The translations under genes were made by a program, and so were the position numbers. From contig NZ_JABGBO010000004.1 in the NCBI RefSeq assembly GCF_013133775.1, positions 186,001-250,000 on the forward strand: 64,000 bases of DNA, read 5' to 3'. Below are positions 1 to 8,787 of this stretch, in pieces; position 1 is the first letter of the stretch; every line of letters starts with the position of its first letter. Source of the DNA: Pelistega europaea. Lineage in GTDB: Bacteria; Pseudomonadota; Gammaproteobacteria; Burkholderiales; Burkholderiaceae_B. Under the pieces are notes generated by a model, which ran no database searches, was not told where the DNA came from, and saw only the letters and a list, made by a program, of their open reading frames with translations.

Positions 1-2083
1 GAAAATCTACTTGCACAGTATATGCAGATTGTCCTTTAAGACGGGATTTCTTCTTCCCTGATAGTTCTAAATAATCATACAGACCTTTATCCGTCATAGT
101 GCCTTGTATAGATAAACTATCTCCTCTAGCCCCAATTGCCCCATCAAGTTGAGCATCAGCTCCCAACAGTTTTCCTTTAATTTGATTCAACACCACATGT
201 TGCTCTGTAACTACCACCGAACCATTGGCCCGTGTCAACATAGGGTAGTCTGGACTTAATTGGAACGATGTATCCTGTACGGTAAACTCTCCTCTTATAG
301 TGGAAGCATCTGTATTTAAAAGGGGAATATGTACCGACAAGGTACCTTCCAGATTCCCTGTTATCTTACTTTTATCCAATGAATGTGACAAAATTCGCTG
401 TAATGGGGAGGTTTGGTAAAAATCAAACAAAGCCTCACCACTCATACCCAATGAGGCTTGAATATCCACATAGGAGTCCTTTTCGATGTTATTCACACGG
501 ACATCAGCCTCATAGATTTGCACCGCACTCTCTCCCAAAGCACCCGCTAAAGTAAATTGTTTTCCCTTGATGTGGATGTTTTGACGATTAAAATCTACTT
601 GAGCAAAAGGCACAACAATATCAGGCCAGTAAGATTCATCCTCTTTAGCATATTGGTGATAATGTAGTGCTAAATCCTTAACATCTCCTTGAATATGAAA
701 TTCGCCAGACTGTGGTCGAAGTCCAAATGGAATATGGTCAACTACCCCTTGCACCTTTACCGAGGCATTTTCCAATGTCCCAGTAAGAAATGCACTTTCA
801 AGCCAATCCAATGAGTCAGCATTAATAGTCTTGGGCAAATAATCTGGCAACTTGTTCAAGGCCAACTGTGGGATACTACCCTGCAAATCCACAATTCCAT
901 TATCACTGTTGGGGTCCGCCTCCCATGAACCAGATAAATTCACCGCACCATAGGGTAATTGCGTGGTAAATTGTTCAAACCTCAACCGAGTATGCTGTTC
1001 AGCATTTAATTCATAAACACCTCGCATATGGATATTGGTAAAATCCATCGGATGACGGAAATAATCATCTGCCTGTACATAGATTTTTTGTGCTTTAATA
1101 TCAAAATGATAAGGGTGCTGCAATCCTGTATCAGAGGCAATAGTCAAATCTGCTGCATCACCCTGCACCACAAAGGCATGATTATCACGTGCCTCTTTTT
1201 CCATGAAAACAAAATCATTGAGTGCTGTCTGTACTGAGAATCGACTCAATGTAGAAGATTTAAATTCAAAATTACCCTCTGCTTTCTTAATTATCCCTTG
1301 TTGCATCACAAGAGGAAAATAAAACCACTCTTTAAAATAATTGGGTTTCCAATCATGCCAAGTAAGCTGAACATGACCATCTCCATCACGCGTAAAATTG
1401 GCATTAAGCTGTAAGGTACTCCCTGCCTGTGCTGGAGGACTAATTTGTACAGAAGCACTCAATCGCTGATTATCATGGGTAAGAGAAACTGATACTGGAT
1501 TAAATTCTAAATCAGGAAGATTCTTACGACGCTGATCTCTCCACACCACATGGGCATTTTTAATATGAATTTGGGTCGGCAGTTGTTCAAAAGCCCAAGA
1601 CAACCAATTTTCCACAGTTTTTTGTAGTTGTTCTTGGTACTGTGGCATTTGAGCTATTAGCTTACCCTTATCGGCATTCAACACCTTGTTTAAAATAGAA
1701 ATTTCCCCCGTCGCACTACGTTCAACAAACATTTGTAATCCATCAAGCGAAAGGGATTTTACTTTAGGATTCAGAGTGATTAATGAAGCCGGATCAAGCT
1801 CAACCGCAAGATTTTGTACTTGAATTTTGTGGTCATCATCTTCTCCCAATACAACACCACTCAAATTAAGCTGTGGGGCTAAATCCTGCCATTGTACTGC
1901 CATGTTATCCACCTGAAAGGGCAGCTGAATCTTTGTTGCCACCCACTGCTCTAGGTCAGGACGCCATTGTTCCAGTTGAGGGGTAATGACATATTTCGCT
2001 GCCAATAAAACTCCCACCAAACCCAATGCAAGTACGATGACTATCCATATCACCGTCTTTATTAATTTCCAAAAAATAACCAC
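1..2083 (-). CDS. yhdP: YhdP family AsmA-like envelope protein (5' part; 3' end beyond window)
   Basis: The open reading frame runs from a GTG at 2083 to the left edge without a stop (about 694 codons), so only the N-terminal half is here. The first 30 residues hold one hydrophobic segment (start VVIFWKLIKTVIWIVIVLAL), followed by a long beta-rich periplasmic region with repeated phrases such as VDLQGSIPQLAL and GKLLGADAQLDGAIG, as in the AsmA-like/TIGR02099 family. YhdP-type proteins are large inner-membrane-anchored proteins implicated in phospholipid transport to the outer membrane. The gene is divergent from glnE, with 90 bp between the starts. The GTG start is the weak point: it has only a poor AGAG-like ribosome site and no in-frame ATG nearby. 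Confidence 0.8.
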   Translation of the reverse strand, partial: MVIFWKLIKTVIWIVIVLALGLVGVLLAAKYVITPQLEQWRPDLEQWVATKIQLPFQVDNMAVQWQDLAPQLNLSGVVLGEDDDHKIQVQNLAVELDPASLITLNPKVKSLSLDGLQMFVERSATGEISILNKVLNADKGKLIAQMPQYQEQLQKTVENWLSWAFEQLPTQIHIKNAHVVWRDQRRKNLPDLEFNPVSVSLTHDNQRLSASVQISPPAQAGSTLQLNANFTRDGDGHVQLTWHDWKPNYFKEWFYFPLVMQQGIIKKAEGNFEFKSSTLSRFSVQTALNDFVFMEKEARDNHAFVVQGDAADLTIASDTGLQHPYHFDIKAQKIYVQADDYFRHPMDFTNIHMRGVYELNAEQHTRLRFEQFTTQLPYGAVNLSGSWEADPNSDNGIVDLQGSIPQLALNKLPDYLPKTINADSLDWLESAFLTGTLENASVKVQGVVDHIPFGLRPQSGEFHIQGDVKDLALHYHQYAKEDESYWPDIVVPFAQVDFNRQNIHIKGKQFTLAGALGESAVQIYEADVRVNNIEKDSYVDIQASLGMSGEALFDFYQTSPLQRILSHSLDKSKITGNLEGTLSVHIPLLNTDASTIRGEFTVQDTSFQLSPDYPMLTRANGSVVVTEQHVVLNQIKGKLLGADAQLDGAIGARGDSLSIQGTMTDKGLYDYLELSGKKKSRLKGQSAYTVQVDF

Positions 2084-2173
2084 AGCCGCTCTTTTATAAA
2101 AATACCTACCATTAGCGTAGTATTATATAGTTTTCAATAAGATTCTATTTATATTCTCTGGTGGTTATATAAA

Positions 2174-4948
2174 ATGTCAGATATTATTTCAACAGCAGTG
2201 ACATGGTCCCGTTTTCTTAAGCGTCGATTAGACGCACGCCCAGAAATTACAGCTCAATTATATGACGATGCACAATCACCATTGACTCCTGAGAAAATTC
2301 TGGTTTGGTTAGCCGAATTGGGTGGCTCTCTCACTGCCTTCCCTCCCCCAGAGAATAGTGTCTGTCGTACCCAGCTACGTCAATTGCGGATGCGTATTCT
2401 ACAAACACTCATTGTGCGTGATATTAATCAACTTGCTTCTCTTGAAGAAGTAGTCAGTTGCATGAGCTTTCTAGCAGACTTATCGGTGCAAATGGCATAT
2501 CGCACGGTGATGCATGATTTAGTTGCACAGTTTGGACGTCCTATTGATCCCACAACAGGATTACCTATGGAGATGATTATTCTGGGGATGGGTAAGTTAG
2601 GGGGACAAGAACTCAATGTTTCCTCTGATATTGACTTAATCATGCTCTATGGGGATGAGGGAGATACCGTAGGTGGGCGACGCTCACTAAGTCATCATGA
2701 GTTTTATGGGCGTCTCACCCAGCGCATGATGCCCATTATTTCTGAACCCGACGCCGATGGTTTTGTCTTTCGTACCGATTTGCGGCTTCGTCCTGACGGC
2801 GATGGTAGTCCTCTAGCCTGGAGTTTAGATGCACTAGAAAATTATTTAATTACTCAAGGCCGTGAATGGGAACGCTATGCATGGTTAAAAGCACGTGTAA
2901 TTCCTGTGAAATACTTTGAAGAAAGTCAACCGGATAAAGATATTCACATCCTTGAGAGCCTACGCAAACCGTTTGTCTATCGTAAATATTTTGATTTTGA
3001 TGCCTTGGCTTCACTACGTAAATTACGTGAACAAATTCGCCAAGAGTGGGTACGTAAGGTCAACTCCCGTGAAGGGTTAGCCTCTGACCAGAATGTCAAA
3101 CTTGGCGAGGGAGGTATTCGAGAGATTGAATTTATTGTTCAACTCATTCAGCTTATTCGTGGAGGTCGCATGCCTAGTTTGCAGCAGCGTCATTTATTAA
3201 CAGCGTTGCATGCTGAGCAAGAAGCTGCTTTATTAAACAAAGACATTGCTGATAAGCTAGAACAAGCCTACCGCTTCTTACGTCGTTTAGAACATATTAT
3301 TCAATACCAAGACGATGCCCAGACACATTTGCTACCCAACGACAATGAGGGATTAAATTCCATAGCAGCAGCGATGGGATTATCACGTAGTGAATTCGAT
3401 GCTGTTTTGGCAAATCACCGCACTTTCGTTGCCGAGACCTTTCGTAATGTATTCCGCTTACTTGGGATGCAAGAAGATGAGCATGACAGTCAAGAAGACG
3501 ATAATACCTCTCGTCTTGAAGATTTAACTTTGTCTTTAATTAACGAGGAAGAAACTCGCGTGCAAATTCATCATCGTATTGAACTAATGATGAGTAACCA
3601 TCGCATCCAACAGCTTACTAGTAGCAGTCGTAAGCGTTTAGAGAGCTTAATCCCTGTAATGATTGAAGCTGCAAGTAAAACTAAAAACCCATTAGCCGCT
3701 TGTCACCATCTTGCTGACCTGATGGAGACCATTGCACAACGCAGCTCTTATTTAGCTTTGTTAATTGAATACCCTGAAATCGTGCAGCGTGTTGCACGCA
3801 TTATGACCGCCAGTCCATTTGCAGCACAGTTACTGGTTAAGAATCCTATTTTATTGGACAGTTTGATTGATTGGCGTTCTTTGTTGTTGCCCATTGACCT
3901 AAAAGCCATTGCAGAACAACTCCACAAGGATTTGAGTGCTTGCCTCATTCATGAAGGTGCTGTCGACATAGAACGTCAGATGAATTTGATGCGAGACACA
4001 CAAAAAATTGTTGAATTCCAATTATTGGCACAGGATTTAGAAAACCAGCTAAGTGTTGAACATCTCGCTGATTATCTGTCTGCCCTAGCCGATATGTTAC
4101 TAGAAGAAAGTCTCTTTAGAACATGGTCTCAACTGCGAGAAAACAGCAAGTATGACCTACCCGAAGCACCACATTTTGCCATTATCGCCTATGGAAAATT
4201 GGGAGGCAAGGAACTTGGCTACTCTTCAGACCTCGATTTAGTATTGATATTTGACGACGAGCATGACTATGCTGCTGAAACCTATATTAAGCTCGGTCGT
4301 CGTCTCAGTACTTGGTTATCCACCATGACTTCTTCTGGACGCATGTACGAAATTGATTTGCGTCTGCGCCCTGATGGTGATGCTGGCTTATTAGCTGTCT
4401 CTATTGATGGTTTTCGCAAATATCAGCAAGAAATGGCATGGGTATGGGAACATCAAGCATTGACGCGTGGGCGTTTCTGTGCTGGTGATGCTCGTGTGGG
4501 TGAAAAATTTGAGCAGATTCGCCGCGAGATTCTATTAAAAGAACGTGATTTGACACAGCTACGTAAAGATATTGTGGATATGCGAATTAAGATGTGCGAT
4601 GGTCATCCGAACCCAACGGACCTATTTGACTTGAAACACAGTGTTGGCGGCATGGTGGATATTGAATTTATTACTCAATATCTGGTTCTTGCCCATAGTA
4701 AAGACCATCCTAAGTTGTTAGAAAATCTTGGCAATATTGCCCTACTACAAATTGCCGCACAAGCCCAGTTAATTCCCGAAAAGTTAGCTGTGCAAGTGGC
4801 AGACGCTTATCGCGTATACCGTAAAACACAGCATGAAATTCGTCTACAAGGTCAAGAAAAGGCTCGTGTACCTGTAGAAACAGTAGCACAAGAGAGTGAA
4901 GTTGTCCGTGCTTTGTGGTTGTATGTGTTTCCTGATAGTGAGTATTAA
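2174..4948 (+). CDS. glnE: Bifunctional glutamine synthetase adenylyltransferase/adenylyl-removing enzyme
   Basis: GlnE attaches AMP to, and removes it from, glutamine synthetase, in response to PII and glutamine. The 924-residue length fits the family (E. coli about 946). Both nucleotidyltransferase domains are present: the N-terminal adenylyl-removing motif GMGKLGGQELNVSSDIDL near residues 137-154, and the C-terminal adenylyltransferase motif AYGKLGGKELGYSSDLDLV near 672-690. Each is followed by a DLRLRPDGD block. The ATG at 2174 follows a GGTGG-type site at 2160-2164. It stands alone, divergent from yhdP. Its partner signalling protein GlnK is encoded 3.5 kb downstream, so two layers of nitrogen control lie close together. 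Confidence 0.97.
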   Translation: MSDIISTAVTWSRFLKRRLDARPEITAQLYDDAQSPLTPEKILVWLAELGGSLTAFPPPENSVCRTQLRQLRMRILQTLIVRDINQLASLEEVVSCMSFLADLSVQMAYRTVMHDLVAQFGRPIDPTTGLPMEMIILGMGKLGGQELNVSSDIDLIMLYGDEGDTVGGRRSLSHHEFYGRLTQRMMPIISEPDADGFVFRTDLRLRPDGDGSPLAWSLDALENYLITQGREWERYAWLKARVIPVKYFEESQPDKDIHILESLRKPFVYRKYFDFDALASLRKLREQIRQEWVRKVNSREGLASDQNVKLGEGGIREIEFIVQLIQLIRGGRMPSLQQRHLLTALHAEQEAALLNKDIADKLEQAYRFLRRLEHIIQYQDDAQTHLLPNDNEGLNSIAAAMGLSRSEFDAVLANHRTFVAETFRNVFRLLGMQEDEHDSQEDDNTSRLEDLTLSLINEEETRVQIHHRIELMMSNHRIQQLTSSSRKRLESLIPVMIEAASKTKNPLAACHHLADLMETIAQRSSYLALLIEYPEIVQRVARIMTASPFAAQLLVKNPILLDSLIDWRSLLLPIDLKAIAEQLHKDLSACLIHEGAVDIERQMNLMRDTQKIVEFQLLAQDLENQLSVEHLADYLSALADMLLEESLFRTWSQLRENSKYDLPEAPHFAIIAYGKLGGKELGYSSDLDLVLIFDDEHDYAAETYIKLGRRLSTWLSTMTSSGRMYEIDLRLRPDGDAGLLAVSIDGFRKYQQEMAWVWEHQALTRGRFCAGDARVGEKFEQIRREILLKERDLTQLRKDIVDMRIKMCDGHPNPTDLFDLKHSVGGMVDIEFITQYLVLAHSKDHPKLLENLGNIALLQIAAQAQLIPEKLAVQVADAYRVYRKTQHEIRLQGQEKARVPVETVAQESEVVRALWLYVFPDSEY

Positions 4949-5101
4949 CCAGAAATATCTACATCAACACCTAGTCCCTATGTAGGAGTAGACGCTCAAA
5001 CATTAAGGAATTCACATCACTTAACAAGAAGCAATACTGAATGCATTGAAATACATCCTATTATTGTTAAAATAATATTTTTCTTTATTTACGGTAATGC
5101 C

Positions 5102-5767
5102 ATGGTTGAAGTATGTAATGTAGAGCGTCCTAAATTATCCTTACCTGATGGTCGCAAGAAATTACTTTTACACTCTTGTTGTGCCCCCTGTTCTGGAGAG
5201 GTGATGGAGGCCTTATTGGCGTCTGGCATTGATTATTCGATTTTTTTCTATAATCCTAACATCCATCCTGTTAAAGAATACGAAATTCGCAAGCAGGAAA
5301 ATATCCGCTTTGCACAAAAGCATGGTATTGAGTTTATTGATGCGGATTATGATGTAGATAACTGGTTTACCCGTGTCAAGGGTCTAGAGATGGCACCAGA
5401 GAGAGGAGAACGTTGCACAAAATGTTTTGATATGCGTTTTGAGCGTACGGCACTCTATGCCCATGAACATGGATTTGATTGCATCACTAGTTCACTAGGA
5501 ATCTCTCGCTGGAAAGATATGAACCAGATTAATGGCTGTGGGGTTAATGCCGCTAGTCGCTATCCTGATCTAGCCTATTGGACATACAACTGGCGCAAAG
5601 GGGGTGGCTCGGCTCGTATGATTGAGATTAGTAAACGCGAGGAGTTCTATCAGCAAGAATACTGCGGTTGCGTATACTCTCTACGTGACACTAACCGTCA
5701 TCGCCAAAGCCAAGGTCGTGAGCGTATCGAAATCGGCGTGAAATTTTATTCCAACGAGAAACAATAG
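5102..5767 (+). CDS. queH: Epoxyqueuosine reductase QueH
   Basis: QueH (former DUF208) catalyses the last step of queuosine biosynthesis, reducing epoxyqueuosine in tRNA, and replaces QueG in many bacteria. Family hallmarks seen are the HSCCAPC stretch near residue 25, the [15 protein letters not shown] block near 100, [11 protein letters not shown], and a late CGC near 180. These cysteines bind the iron-sulfur and metal centre. The length of 221 residues is usual. The ATG at 5102 lacks a clear Shine-Dalgarno sequence; an out-of-frame ATG sits 5 bp upstream. It is convergent with exbD (43 bp between stops). Confidence 0.92.
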   Translation: MVEVCNVERPKLSLPDGRKKLLLHSCCAPCSGEVMEALLASGIDYSIFFYNPNIHPVKEYEIRKQENIRFAQKHGIEFIDADYDVDNWFTRVKGLEMAPERGERCTKCFDMRFERTALYAHEHGFDCITSSLGISRWKDMNQINGCGVNAASRYPDLAYWTYNWRKGGGSARMIEISKREEFYQQEYCGCVYSLRDTNRHRQSQGRERIEIGVKFYSNEKQ

Positions 5768-5810
5768 CTCCCCCCAATCACAGTACATTGTTAGAGTATG
5801 ATGCCAAGAA

Positions 5811-6263
5811 TTAAGGATTCTTGGTAGGAGTTGTAGGAGGCACAGAGGCAGGAGCAGTAATGAACCCCAACCGTTTTACTCCTGACCCTTTGGCTGCTGC
5901 CATAATCTGTGCAATGATTTCATAACGAGCATTTGCATCCGCACGAATACGAATATCTGCCTCAGGATTTAGTTTGACCGTATTGATGAAAAACTCCTTA
6001 AGGTTTTCTAGCTCCATTGCTGTGCCATCAACAAAGATGGTTCCCTTTTCATCTACAGCAACATCAACAGCTTTAGGATTTTCTGCTACGGGTTGACTGT
6101 TGACCTTAGGCACATCAATTTTAATAGAATGTGCCAATAATGGTGCAGTAATCATAAAGATTACCAATAACACCAGCATCACATCAATGAGCGGTACCAT
6201 ATTAATTTCTGATACTGTACCGCCACCTTTTGAACCATTAGAGTTGAAGCTACCAAAAGCCAT
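5811..6263 (-). CDS. exbD: TonB-system energy transducer ExbD
   Basis: ExbD works with ExbB to harvest the proton motive force and energise TonB at outer-membrane receptors. The protein has 150 residues with one N-terminal membrane span (IDVMLVLLVIFMITAPLLA, about 25-44). The Asp in LIDVMLVLLVIF is the position conserved in ExbD/TolR for proton movement. The periplasmic domain follows, and the tail is Pro/Thr-rich. It is the last gene of tonB-exbB-exbD, 12 bp after exbB. TolR is the main alternative; the adjacent tonB and the lack of tolA/tolB favour ExbD. Confidence 0.9.
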   Translation of the reverse strand: MAFGSFNSNGSKGGGTVSEINMVPLIDVMLVLLVIFMITAPLLAHSIKIDVPKVNSQPVAENPKAVDVAVDEKGTIFVDGTAMELENLKEFFINTVKLNPEADIRIRADANARYEIIAQIMAAAKGSGVKRLGFITAPASVPPTTPTKNP

Positions 6264-6275
6264 CTTTTAATCCTT

Positions 6276-7265
6276 TTACGCCTTATGTTCTACACTAGGT
6301 GTTGCTACTTTATCGCTATCCACCTGCTGTCCTGTAGTTAAGAAAGCAAATAAATCATATGCAAAACCATCCAGTTGGCTCAACACTACACGATTATGAC
6401 GAACAAATGCGTTAAAAGCCAATACAGCAGGAATCGCTACAGCTAGACCTAAACCTGTCATAATCAATGCTTCCCCCACTGGGCCAGCAATCTTATTAAT
6501 AGAAACACCATCTGATAGACCAATACCAATAAGGGCATGGTATACACCCCATACCGTACCAAATAGCCCCACAAAAGGAGCCGTAGAACCAACAGATCCT
6601 AGGATAGTAAGACCATTTTCCACTCGTGCGGTTTCCTCGTCAATCACTTTGCGAATGGTGCGCGTGATAAATTCACCATTAGTCCCAGCTTCAGAAAGTT
6701 TGCTTGAACCATAACGTTGATAATGATCATTAGCATGAAGGGCTTCATTTGCTAGGCGAGAAAATGGATCATGCACGCCATATTGATGTAAATCTTTATA
6801 TACTTGTTGGAGTGAAGATGCATTCCAAAAACGGTGCAGAAACTTACCAGTGCGTGCCCCCTGACGAATATTAGTCAAGGTTTTTACGATAATAATATAC
6901 CAGGTCAAAATGGACATAAGCACTAGAATACCAAAAAGACTCTTACCTACAACATCAGATTGCTGTACGAAATGTAGGAAATTACTTTGTTGTTCTGGAG
7001 TATTACTCATTCCCTGTGCCAAAGTACCAGCCGCATCCATAGCAGTTGCAGTGTTAGACGCATCGGTAACAGCACCAGCTGCTTGAGAAACCGCTTGGGC
7101 AGCATCTGCCGCCGCTCCTGCCACAGAACCTGCTGTCTGCATGGCTGTATTTGCCACATCAGTCACTGTCCCAGCCGCCTGAGCCGCTGTATGAGTTGCA
7201 TCAGCAACTTGTAGCATTATGCCACCAACAAATTGCATAGCCATATCCGTCATTTCTGATAACAT
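6276..7265 (-). CDS. exbB: TonB-system proton channel ExbB
   Basis: Member of the MotA/TolQ/ExbB proton-channel family, 329 residues. Three membrane spans are visible: about 110-130 (FGILVLMSILTWYIIIVKTL), then a pair in the GSTAPFVGLFGTVWGVYHAL and GEALIMTGLGLAVAIPAVLAFN region (about 225-290). The N-terminal 90 residues are an Ala/Thr-rich extension (repeated AAGTVTDVANTA-type units), longer than in E. coli ExbB but seen in some proteobacterial homologues. A good ribosome site (AGGAAG) precedes the ATG at 7265. It lies 23 bp after tonB and 12 bp before exbD, in an evident operon. Confidence 0.93.
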   Translation of the reverse strand: MLSEMTDMAMQFVGGIMLQVADATHTAAQAAGTVTDVANTAMQTAGSVAGAAADAAQAVSQAAGAVTDASNTATAMDAAGTLAQGMSNTPEQQSNFLHFVQQSDVVGKSLFGILVLMSILTWYIIIVKTLTNIRQGARTGKFLHRFWNASSLQQVYKDLHQYGVHDPFSRLANEALHANDHYQRYGSSKLSEAGTNGEFITRTIRKVIDEETARVENGLTILGSVGSTAPFVGLFGTVWGVYHALIGIGLSDGVSINKIAGPVGEALIMTGLGLAVAIPAVLAFNAFVRHNRVVLSQLDGFAYDLFAFLTTGQQVDSDKVATPSVEHKA

Positions 7266-7288
7266 ACTTTCTTCCTATAAAAACTATT

Positions 7289-8116
7289 CTATTTAAACTC
7301 AATAGGCACATCTGCCATAGATTCTCTAGGTACACCATTTTCAGTATAAGGTCTGAATCGTGCTCTTTGTACAGCACGCAATGCCTCATTATTCAAAGCA
7401 CTATAAGGGCTTGCCTTCTGGATAGAAGCGCTCTTGACGGACCCATTGGTGGAAATAACCACCCGTATAATGACAAGACCACGCTCACCACGGATTAATG
7501 AAGAACGAGGAGTCACTGGCTTAGGTCGCACTAAATAACTTACCGAAGTGACCCGCACAGGTCCCAAATTTGCACTACCACCAGCAGGTGCATTTTCCTT
7601 GCCGGTTGGAATGCCAAATGCCTTTGTTGTAGTTGCATTGGGATCCGTTTTTTGTTGTTTAACCGTCACAGTTTTTTTCACCTCTTTAGGTGGCCTTGGC
7701 TTTGGTTTAGGTTTAGGTTTAGGCTTAGGAGGAGGAGGCGGTGGCTCCTCTACAATAGGAGGTTCAGGCTCTGGCTCTACTACAGGCTCAGGCTCTGGTT
7801 TTACCTCTGGTTCAGGCTCAGGCTCCGATTTTACCTCTGACTCGGGTTCAGGTTCCGGTTTTACCTCTGGTTCAGATTCCGCTATAGAATCAGGAGCAGG
7901 TAAGCTTTCTGTCTGCTCGCCTTTTGGGGGCTCTTCTACCACATCATCAATAAGGGAAACAAACACAGCCTGCTCATCACGTATCTGTACGGCTACAGGG
8001 TCACTCTTCATGCCTAACAGCACCCCCACACCAATGACCAACCCCACTGCTCCTATTCCAGCAACAATGCGATCTGATAAAAGTGTCTTCGTACTAGCGT
8101 ATGTAAATTTGTACAT
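7289..8116 (-). CDS. tonB: Energy transducer TonB
   Basis: TonB carries energy from ExbBD to outer-membrane siderophore/haem receptors. It has 275 residues with an N-terminal anchor (about 18-37, IVAGIGAVGLVIGVGVLLGM), a long rigid linker of Glu-Pro then Lys-Pro repeats (about 70-145), and a C-terminal TonB domain with RGLVIIRVVISTNGSVKSA, ALNNEALRAVQRARFRPY and a final PIEFK. The linker shows local DNA repetition. The ATG at 8116 has no convincing Shine-Dalgarno sequence. A terminator-like hairpin lies about 22 bp upstream, and a Fur-like box lies near 8200, so iron control is likely. The antisense frame through the repeat is a compositional artefact. Confidence 0.93.
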   Translation of the reverse strand: MYKFTYASTKTLLSDRIVAGIGAVGLVIGVGVLLGMKSDPVAVQIRDEQAVFVSLIDDVVEEPPKGEQTESLPAPDSIAESEPEVKPEPEPESEVKSEPEPEPEVKPEPEPVVEPEPEPPIVEEPPPPPPKPKPKPKPKPRPPKEVKKTVTVKQQKTDPNATTTKAFGIPTGKENAPAGGSANLGPVRVTSVSYLVRPKPVTPRSSLIRGERGLVIIRVVISTNGSVKSASIQKASPYSALNNEALRAVQRARFRPYTENGVPRESMADVPIEFK

Positions 8117-8137
8117 AAATCAAAAGCAAAAATAAAA

Positions 8138-8153
8138 AACGCCCCAGAGCGTT
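8138..8153 (-). terminator. Short hairpin with U-run in the tonB leader (possible attenuator)
   Basis: On the minus strand, AACGC, a 6-nt loop and GCGTT are followed directly by a run of Ts. This is a small intrinsic-terminator shape 22 bp before the tonB start codon. The stem is only about 5 bp, so the call is tentative. It could end a transcript arriving from upstream or attenuate tonB. Confidence 0.35.
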
Positions 8154-8193
8154 CATACCAAGCGTATTATATACAATATTTCCCTGAATAAAA

Positions 8194-8212
8194 ACAATTA
8201 TCATTAACGATT
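8194..8212 (-). promoter_or_regulatory. Fur-like box upstream of tonB
   Basis: Read on the minus strand, the stretch contains TTAATGATAATTGTT, with one perfect GATAAT hexamer flanked by weaker copies, as in the Fur consensus array of GATAAT/ATTATC units. It lies about 80 bp upstream of tonB. The right half matches poorly, so this is a plausible rather than strong site. Confidence 0.4.
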
Positions 8213-8253
8213 ATAAATTCATCTATATCCAATGCATCATTTCACTACCATTT

Positions 8254-8270
8254 AGCACAAATATGGTGCA
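8254..8270 (+). promoter_or_regulatory. NtrC-like binding site 1 for glnK-amtB
   Basis: AGCACAAATATGGTGCA matches the enterobacterial NtrC dyad TGCACCA-N3-TGGTGCA at 12 of 14 fixed positions. Its centre lies about 84 bp upstream of the sigma-54 -24 element and 40 bp from the second site, close to four helical turns. Confidence 0.65.
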
Positions 8271-8293
8271 AAAATGCACAACACAAACACATA

Positions 8294-8310
8294 TGCTCCA
8301 TTAAAGTGCA
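8294..8310 (+). promoter_or_regulatory. NtrC-like binding site 2 for glnK-amtB
   Basis: TGCTCCATTAAAGTGCA matches the NtrC dyad at 11 of 14 fixed positions. It is on the same helical face as the site at 8254-8270, which is the arrangement expected for an NtrC enhancer binding two dimers. Confidence 0.6.
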
Positions 8311-8338
8311 ATATTTCCCTTTATTTTCATAAAAAAGT

Positions 8339-8354
8339 TGGCACGCTTTTTGCT
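8339..8354 (+). promoter_or_regulatory. Sigma-54 promoter of glnK-amtB
   Basis: TGGCACGCTTTTTGCT is an exact match to the RpoN consensus TGGCACG-N4-TTGCW, with the -24 GG at 8340-8341 and the -12 GC at 8352-8353. It predicts transcription starting near 8365, about 40 bp before glnK. The upstream NtrC-like dyads supply the expected enhancer. Confidence 0.9.
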
Positions 8355-8361
8355 TGAGTAA

Positions 8362-8742
<381 letters not shown>

Positions 8743-8787
8743 ACACTTCTCTTCTAGTAAATAGTTTAAATTGAAAGGAATTTAATT

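Noticed and set aside
5804-5824. Inverted repeat CCAAGAAT/ATTCTTGG over the exbD stop codon
   Set aside because: No U-run follows on either strand, and the stem is A/T-rich. Not enough for a terminator call.
7548-8135. Plus-strand Gly/Ser-rich ORF of 195 residues opposite tonB
   Set aside because: It is the antisense of the Glu-Pro/Lys-Pro codon repeats of tonB. It has no ribosome site and its composition is explained by the repeat.
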